NCBI GenBank assembly: GCA_033782935.1
Contig: JAWQEG010000366.1
Span: 62,001-126,000, forward strand
Length of the DNA: 64,000 bases
Source of the DNA: Petrolisthes cinctipes
Lineage: Eukaryota; Arthropoda; Malacostraca; Decapoda; Porcellanidae
Direction of reading: 5' to 3'
The translations under genes and the position numbers were made by a program. The first letter of the stretch is position 1, and the number at the start of each line of letters is the position of its first letter. This document shows positions 58,171 through 64,000 of this stretch, in pieces. Below the pieces are notes generated by a model. It was not told the DNA's origin and did no database searches. It was given only the letters and a program-made list of their open reading frames with translations.

Positions 58171-58342
58171 GGGTGCTTTTCAGTTCTCGTAGCGCTACGA
58201 GCAAATATGGCGCATAATGGCGGACGGAAACTCCCTTACGAGGCTTTGAAGATACGATCGTAGCGGTTATGAACAACTTACGAGCAAATATGGCGCTACG
58301 AGAATCATAACTGCGGTTACGATGCTTTGAAGATCCCACCCC

Positions 58343-58960
58343 AGGACTCATTTTTCCCAAGTCTCTCACTATATCGGTAAGGGAGGATATTACAGCCAAT
58401 CACAGCCCACCTTTTCCATGGCACAAATATTACCAGAATGTGTAAACTTAAGGTTGGACAACAAAGGTAATATTCATATAAATTTTCATTGTTTACTGCA
58501 ATAAGAAGCATTTAGTTTTATTCCATTACAGTGATTTTATGTTTTAAAACAAGTGTTAATGATGAAATAAGGAAACATGACAGTAATATAAATCACATTT
58601 TCAATGTTTTTTGCATTGGTAACACTGACCAACGATAAACATCATCCTTGTACATTTCGACAGTAATGTATTTCGCCGAAAACAGTGCTACTTTACTTAT
58701 GAGGAAGTTATCGTATGCTTATTTATATTCATAATAAACGGCATCATTTATAGAGTAACATATCAACATAACATATTTTGAACATGTTGTTGGTAATAAC
58801 ACAACGACCTTCGAACCGAAAACATGAGATGATTGTACTCGGAGATACAGTTTGCTGACTTTGCTCGCGATACATTTGATTTTTGGTACACTCAGTCACT
58901 CTGAGCCATCTCACGCTTCGCATCTCACACCTCACGTTCAGAGCTGCTATCATCAGTGCA
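58343..58960. other. Upstream flank of the second MULE gene
   Basis: AT-rich, with no feature recognised. Its sequence does not match the terminal repeat or upstream region of the first MULE. Confidence 0.4.
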
Positions 58961-59744
58961 ATGGATCTGCATGAAGTGTTTGATTTCAAGGAAAATGGTT
59001 TTGATAACGTTATTGAGAAAGTAACTGAAGACTCTGTTACAATTAGAACAAATATCCGCACCAGAGACGACTTCAAGAAGTGGAATGAGGTGTATATGGC
59101 CAAGACCCACTGTCGCTTCAATAGCAAGAGGTTACGTTCAGTGGGAGAGCGGAAACTATTTCGGGAAGTCCTGATTTGTCATCATGGTGTGAAACACAAG
59201 GGTGTAAAGAAGACATATACAGGTTAAGTTAAGTGTGTATGTATTGTAGACTTGTAAGTACAATATATTCTATTCCAAAATTAAGACCTCATGGTTAATT
59301 ATGCCAGATGCACCTCACATCATAGACTACAATTTTAACTATATAGTAACTTACAGTACTCTGTTATCAAAATAGGCCTAAGGGGTACCTTGGAAGTATG
59401 AATGAATTTCAGAAAATATTTGATTCATAGGTACTGTACATACAGTAGGATATGAAAAACATATATACAATGTGAATAAACAGTGGGGAATGAAATACTT
59501 TGTGTAGAAAATTTTCACATGCTTAAATTGAAAAAAAATATATATATAGGCTATTCCTATATATATATATATATATATATATATACCGGTGCTGTACCGA
59601 TTTGTAAAAAAGAAATTTCTTATTGTATACCATACCTTAATTCCTATTACAGTGATTTACTTAGTAAAATCCAAGATAAAAATGTATTCCAATATAATAT
59701 ATGTATGAATAGCCTATCTATTTTTTTTAAATCTAAGCATATAT

Positions 59745-59833
59745 CGGTTTATATATATATATAGGTATATATCGGTTTATATATATATATAGGTATATAT
59801 CGGTTTATATATATATATATATAGGTATATATC

Positions 59834-59871
<38 letters not shown>

Positions 59872-60187
59872 TATATATCGGTTTATATATATATATAGGT
59901 ATATATCGGTTTATATATATATATAGGTATATATCGGTTTATATATATATATAGGTATATATCGGTTTATATATATATATATAGGTATATATCGGTTTAT
60001 ATATATATAGGTATATATCGGTTTATATATATATATATATATATAGGTATATATCGGTTTATATATATATATATATATAGGTATATATCGGTTTATATAT
60101 ATATATATATATAGGTATATATCGGTTTATATCTGTATATATAGGCTATATATCTGTTTATATCGGTATATATATCTGTTTATATCG

Positions 60188-60218
<31 letters not shown>
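59745..60218. repeat. (TA)n/GGTATATATCGGTTTA minisatellite
   Basis: About 14 copies of GGTATATATCGGTTTA separated by TA runs of different length. Confidence 0.93.
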
Positions 60219-60221
<3 letters not shown>

Positions 60222-60520
60222 CCCCGGGTAGACTGAGGCACGTAATCAGATATATAATTGGGAGGAAGAGTGGCCAATCAAACACCTTTAAAGCCTTAAA
60301 GCTTTATTACCTTCTCAAATCTTGTTCTACTCTTGAGCTTCCCCCTTTACAATATCTTCATATATTACATATCATTTTATAAAGACAACATGGAACTACA
60401 ATACAATGTCATCAATAACATCAACAATATAGAGTAGTGACATCTTCCAACAAATAGTGAAGATGTTGACACTACTAAAACATAATGACGATGTGACATA
60501 GTGAAGATATGTCACACCGT

Positions 60521-60527
<7 letters not shown>

Positions 60528-60595
<68 letters not shown>
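60528..60595. repeat. (TA)n microsatellite
   Basis: About 33 uninterrupted TA units inside the fold-back element. Confidence 0.95.
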
Positions 60596-60597
<2 letters not shown>

Positions 60598-62849
60598 GGT
60601 ATATGCTTAGATTTAAAAAAAATTAGATAGGCTATTCATACATATATTATATTGGAATACATAATTTATCTTGGATTTTACTAAGTAAATCACTATAATA
60701 GGAATTATTATGGTATGGTATACAATAAGAAATTTCTTTTTTACAAATCGGTATAGTACCAGTATTTATCTAGAGAGTGGCCAAACTAAATTAAAACAAA
60801 TTGTTTGAATAAAACAAGGATTTCAGTACCTAATTTAGTCATACCTAACCTATCCAAATCTTACCACCATAACGTAATATGTAAAGTTGGCCACATGATT
60901 TCTTATACTCTTATACATACAATCTGGAAAGAGAGCCTATTGCTGTGAAAGCATTTTAAGTAATACTTTACAAGTGACAAGGTGCTTGCATAGTGACAAC
61001 CCCAAAATAATCTTGTCTTCTGTTATTCTAGTCCTACATTTCTTCATGTTGTGAATCCTTGAAACCAACAGTGTGTGTACAAATTCTACTTACCATACCA
61101 ACATACACACCATAGTACAGTAGTAGCTCACATACCATATATTATACCACAAGTTATTTGTATTTCAGATGCCAGGTACACATGGATGTCACTATCCGAA
61201 ACGGATCCAAGAATTCCCTCTACAGTGATAAGCTGATGAAAGAATACCCCTGTTTTATTATTATCAAGGGTAATCATAACCACCCAACAGCGTCAGCTGA
61301 AGCCCTCAATCAGCTACCTGTGTCGCCAACCACTAGGATGATGTTTGAGAAATATTTTGAACAAGGCACGGTAATGATTATATAGTGCTTTACTATATTT
61401 TGAATGTGTACCAATACTGTAGGATAAACTTAGCATGCATGAGAGGGGTTTAGAAAATCAACTTGTTCAGAAGCTATTGTTGTTATTGACTGTGCTCTTC
61501 ACATCCCCCTGGTCAGTAAAATATCAACCAAGGCTGCACAGTAACACCTCACTTTTGCAGAAATATTTATTTGGTTGGACGCCAGACCTGCAACCTCTCA
61601 TGGGTGAGGCCTATATAATGCTATAATGCAGTTTATAATGCAAAGATGTGTAACTATAATATTACCCTGATTTAATGCAATTATCATCATCAAAAACATA
61701 TCAACATACTGTATAGCAGTGTTTTCTCTGATGTGTGTTAATGCTGCAGTACTCCATGGAAATTGTAGTTTATTCTGGTAATTTATGTGTTCAGCATATT
61801 TTGTTATAACACTTAATTATTATGAATGATACCTTGGGGGAGTACTAGTACTGCAGAATTTCTTTCAGTTCTATAGTTGAATGAGCATGTTCATGAGAAT
61901 CAGACAGCACAAATAAGTTTGAAATAAGTATGAAAATGGTTTTGGGAAAGTAAGAATATGAATATGGCCATTCTGTGAAATCACAGATTTGTTTTATGGT
62001 AGTGTATTGATATCAAAACCTATTAATTTCTTGGTTTTACATTCCACAGGGCTGACAACTGCACAAGCATCAAGGCATCACATTTGGAAAATGGACCTTT
62101 GTGAGGATCTTTCTGCACAAGCAAATCATGCCATTAATCCATCTTTGAGGGCCATTTCCTACATGAGGCAACAGTGGCTGAAAAGAGAACATGGGGGCTA
62201 CTGTAACCTTTCTAATCGGCATAAACTTGCAGTATTAGCTGTAGGTATAGAGCATGCTCCTGAAAAGAGTTTCTTTCTCAGCTTAACTGAAACTGTTCAA
62301 ACTGGAAATGAGAGACTTTCTTTGCGCCAGAAAGATACGCTTCCTGATCCAAAAGATATGGATTGTGAAGACTTTAATGAGATTATTCCTGATAAAATTG
62401 TGGTTCAAAACTGTGAGAGTACTAGCTGTCCTTCACCATTAGAAAAAGTTAATGAAATGACAGATGATGATGATGTGTTGGGAAATACACTCAATCAAGT
62501 AATAAGGAAATTTAAAAACCAGGACACACCAATAAAGCAAGCATTAGCAATAATAAATTCAATAAAAACCACAAATCAGCTCAACAGTTTTTTACATAAT
62601 TTTAGCACAGACAAGAAGAGAGGTGGTGCTGGCCGAGGTAAAATTCCTTGTCAGCCAACATCAATTGCTAGAAGGAATCCTGGCAGACCAAGAGGTGCAG
62701 CCCCGCTTGGAAAAGGACGCAAGCCAGGAATAATCAAGACTACAGAAAAGAGGGAACACAATCTTGCCCTTAATATTAGTAATAATGTGGCCAATGGTAA
62801 ATCTCATGGCAAGGGTCATTAACCCATTATATCTCAAATTTTGTTGGTA

Positions 62850-63143
62850 AAAAATGTAATTGTGTAGAAGAGTTCAACTTAGTTTTTTACAACTTTTTTG
62901 TTTTTGTTTTCTTTTTCATGCCTATTTTTACTTAATTCATTTGTGACCATAATACTAAGAGGAAACCAGTCGAACCCACCTGATCTTATCTAACCTAACC
63001 TAGGTCTAGGTTAGGTTAGGTTGGTTCGACTGGTTTCCGCTCAATATTATGGTCACTAATGGATAGAACAAGTAAAAACAGGCAGGAAAAAGTAAGAAAT
63101 ATGTTGTACAAAACTAGGTGGAACTCTTGTACAAAGTTACCAG
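62850..63143. mobile_element. Palindromic element with TTAGG-like centre
   Basis: Imperfect inverted arms meet near 63002 at CCTAGGTCTAGG. They share GAGTTCMACYTAGTTTT, TGCCTRTTTTTACTT, GTGACCATAATA and GAAACCAGTCGAAC. The centre contains CTAACCTAACC on one side and GGTTAGGTTAGG on the other. There is no coding sequence. It lies just after the second MULE stop codon. Confidence 0.78.
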
Positions 63144-64000
63144 TTTTAATATTATTAACCATTGTTTTGTTGTTATATTGATTAATTTATAGATATAACA
63201 ATATTTTATCAGGTGTTGTAAATTAATTGGTGTTGTTCAAGTTAGTGGGACATGCAGAGGGCTGCTAACTTGTTTGTGATTTTGTATATCATCTTTTGAT
63301 TGTGTATCTGTCTTGGTGTTGCCAATGGGTCTAGTTTTGTGTCTTGTTTGAGCAAAGTGACTGGTATTTGTAATCTGTAATTAAGACTACAGATGCCATT
63401 AAGTAAATTATCTGTAACTGGTATCTGTTTTATAAGCAATAATTTTGATGTCTGTGTTACACCTGTTGAGGTTCCTGCGCAAGAACCCCAGGATTGTTGG
63501 ATGTGCAATACACTCTTCTAACTGAATGCTAGTTTTCTTTACATCTATTCAAATTAGTATCATAATTGAATTACCTGTATTATTTCTTATAGTATATATT
63601 ACATTAATTAAGAGAATACAGTATGATTTGTATCTTAATAAATAACCACCGAGGACTGAGAAATTTGTCTCTATTTACAGCATATAGTGGGTATTACAAC
63701 TGTCACAAAGTGATAAAGATCATCAGCATAACAAGTCACTGTCATACCTCAATTTTACAAGGAAGAATACTCTGTATTTTGGTTTAACGTAGCTTTCGTA
63801 TATACAGTACAAGCATATCTTGCGAAGTTTTCAGTGATGTGAATAAAAAACATGAAGCTATTAGGAATAATTAATGGCTTGACGTCGTAGAGCAAAGCAA
63901 AACTACAATGCCAATAGGTTTATAGGTAAACGAGTGAGTTACTAATAATTTCCTATTTTGATTTCGGTTCAATTGGCCACTGTTTCAGTAAAAGTCAAAT
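63144..64000. other. Unassigned AT-rich sequence
   Basis: No recognised gene or repeat. A minus-strand frame at 63508-63242 (88 codons, LNYRLQIPVTLLKQ) has no motif I can name. Confidence 0.4.

Larger units (their letters stand above)
54198..58342 (+). mobile_element. Second Harbinger-like element, 4.1 kb
   Basis: Ends GGGGTGGGATCTTCAAAGCA and, at the right, TGCTTTGAAGATCCCACCCC are inverted repeats. Behind them lie many CTCGTA/TACGAG and CGTAAG subterminal motifs, repeated in both orientations. The architecture, with repeated subterminal sites and GATCTTCAAAGC compared with GATACTCAAAAC, resembles the element at 48242. No target duplication is readable. The MULE target duplication overlaps its left end. 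No transposase is recognised. Confidence 0.7.
59586..60762. mobile_element. Fold-back element in intron 1 of the second MULE gene
   Basis: Arms of about 160 bp (59586-59745 and 60600-60762) are inverted repeats sharing ACAAATCGGTA, AAGAAATTTCTT, CTTGGATTTTACTA and TATTATATTGGAATA. The flanking TA could be a target duplication but is uninformative in this AT-rich context. The interior holds the TA/TATATCGG minisatellite and 300 bases of other sequence (60222-60525). Confidence 0.75.
58961..62822 (+). pseudogene. Second MULE transposase gene, catalytic core deleted
   Basis: A paralogue of the minus-strand MULE gene. Exon 1 (58961-about 59226) encodes the N-terminal finger, with CHHGVKHKGVKK shared. 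Exon 2 (61169-61365) encodes CQVHMDVTIRNGS and GNHNHPTASAEALNQL. Exon 3 (62050-62822) starts TTAQASRHHIWKMDL and passes directly from RQQWLKREHGG into the post-SWIM region (RHKLAVLAVG). It ends in the same basic tail (GRGKIPCQPTSIARR, GRPRGAAPLGKG, NVANGKSHGKGH). The DDE domain and SWIM finger are absent. The exon 1 donor position reads TT and the exon 2 donor GC, where the other gene has GT. It could encode a DNA-binding remnant but not a nuclease. Confidence 0.85.

Overview
This is eukaryotic, repeat-dominated DNA with no host gene I can recognise. Several features point to an arthropod, most likely a decapod crustacean. It has very long dinucleotide microsatellites, a tRNA-Val-derived SINE, BEL/Pao and several LINE lineages, MULE and PIF/Harbinger-like DNA transposons with introns, and scattered short runs of the arthropod telomere motif TTAGG. 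The species assignment is inference.

Layout. 1-17.5 kb is a block of non-LTR retrotransposons sitting in (TG)n arrays that carry a recurring ATTCCTTCGTC anchor. LINE-alpha (ORF1 only) is joined through a 909-bp mariner-type MITE to LINE-beta copy A. Then come a TG array, LINE-beta copy B (4.4 kb, both ORFs), a TG array, an RTE-like EN-RT element, a TG array and a 5'-truncated beta relative (copy C). 17.5-31.9 kb holds two copies of a CCHC/EN/RT/RNase H LINE (LINE-delta; copy 2 is on the minus strand with a 41-bp minisatellite in its 3' part). It also holds palindromic fold-back elements, a 5'-truncated LINE (epsilon), GA/CT arrays and a tRNA-Val SINE.

31.9-40.5 kb is one complete BEL/Pao LTR retrotransposon. 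It has a 5-bp target duplication (GTCTT) and 611-bp LTRs differing at about four sites, with a 1,704-bp TA-flanked fold-back element inside the 5' LTR. 41-43.5 kb is an internally deleted LINE (zeta) with tandem promoter-like monomers.

43.7-54.2 kb is a 10,474-bp MULE (Mutator-like) DNA transposon with about 474-bp terminal inverted repeats and a 9-bp target duplication. Its six-exon minus-strand transposase gene has an N-terminal Zn finger, a DDE core, a SWIM finger and a basic C-terminus. Nested in it are a Harbinger-like element, which itself contains an 8-bp-TSD MITE, LINE fossils and a solo LINE-delta 3' end. A near-perfect 237-bp palindrome disrupts the catalytic exon. 54.2-58.3 kb is a second Harbinger-like element carrying a small spliced gene and another copy of the same MITE. 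58.9-62.8 kb is a second, plus-strand MULE gene lacking its catalytic core, with a fold-back element in its first intron. The rest is AT-rich, unassigned DNA.

Almost every reading frame is broken by single nonsense codons or one-base indels, so I call most of them pseudogenes. The layers can be ordered by nesting, which is the main biological information in the window.
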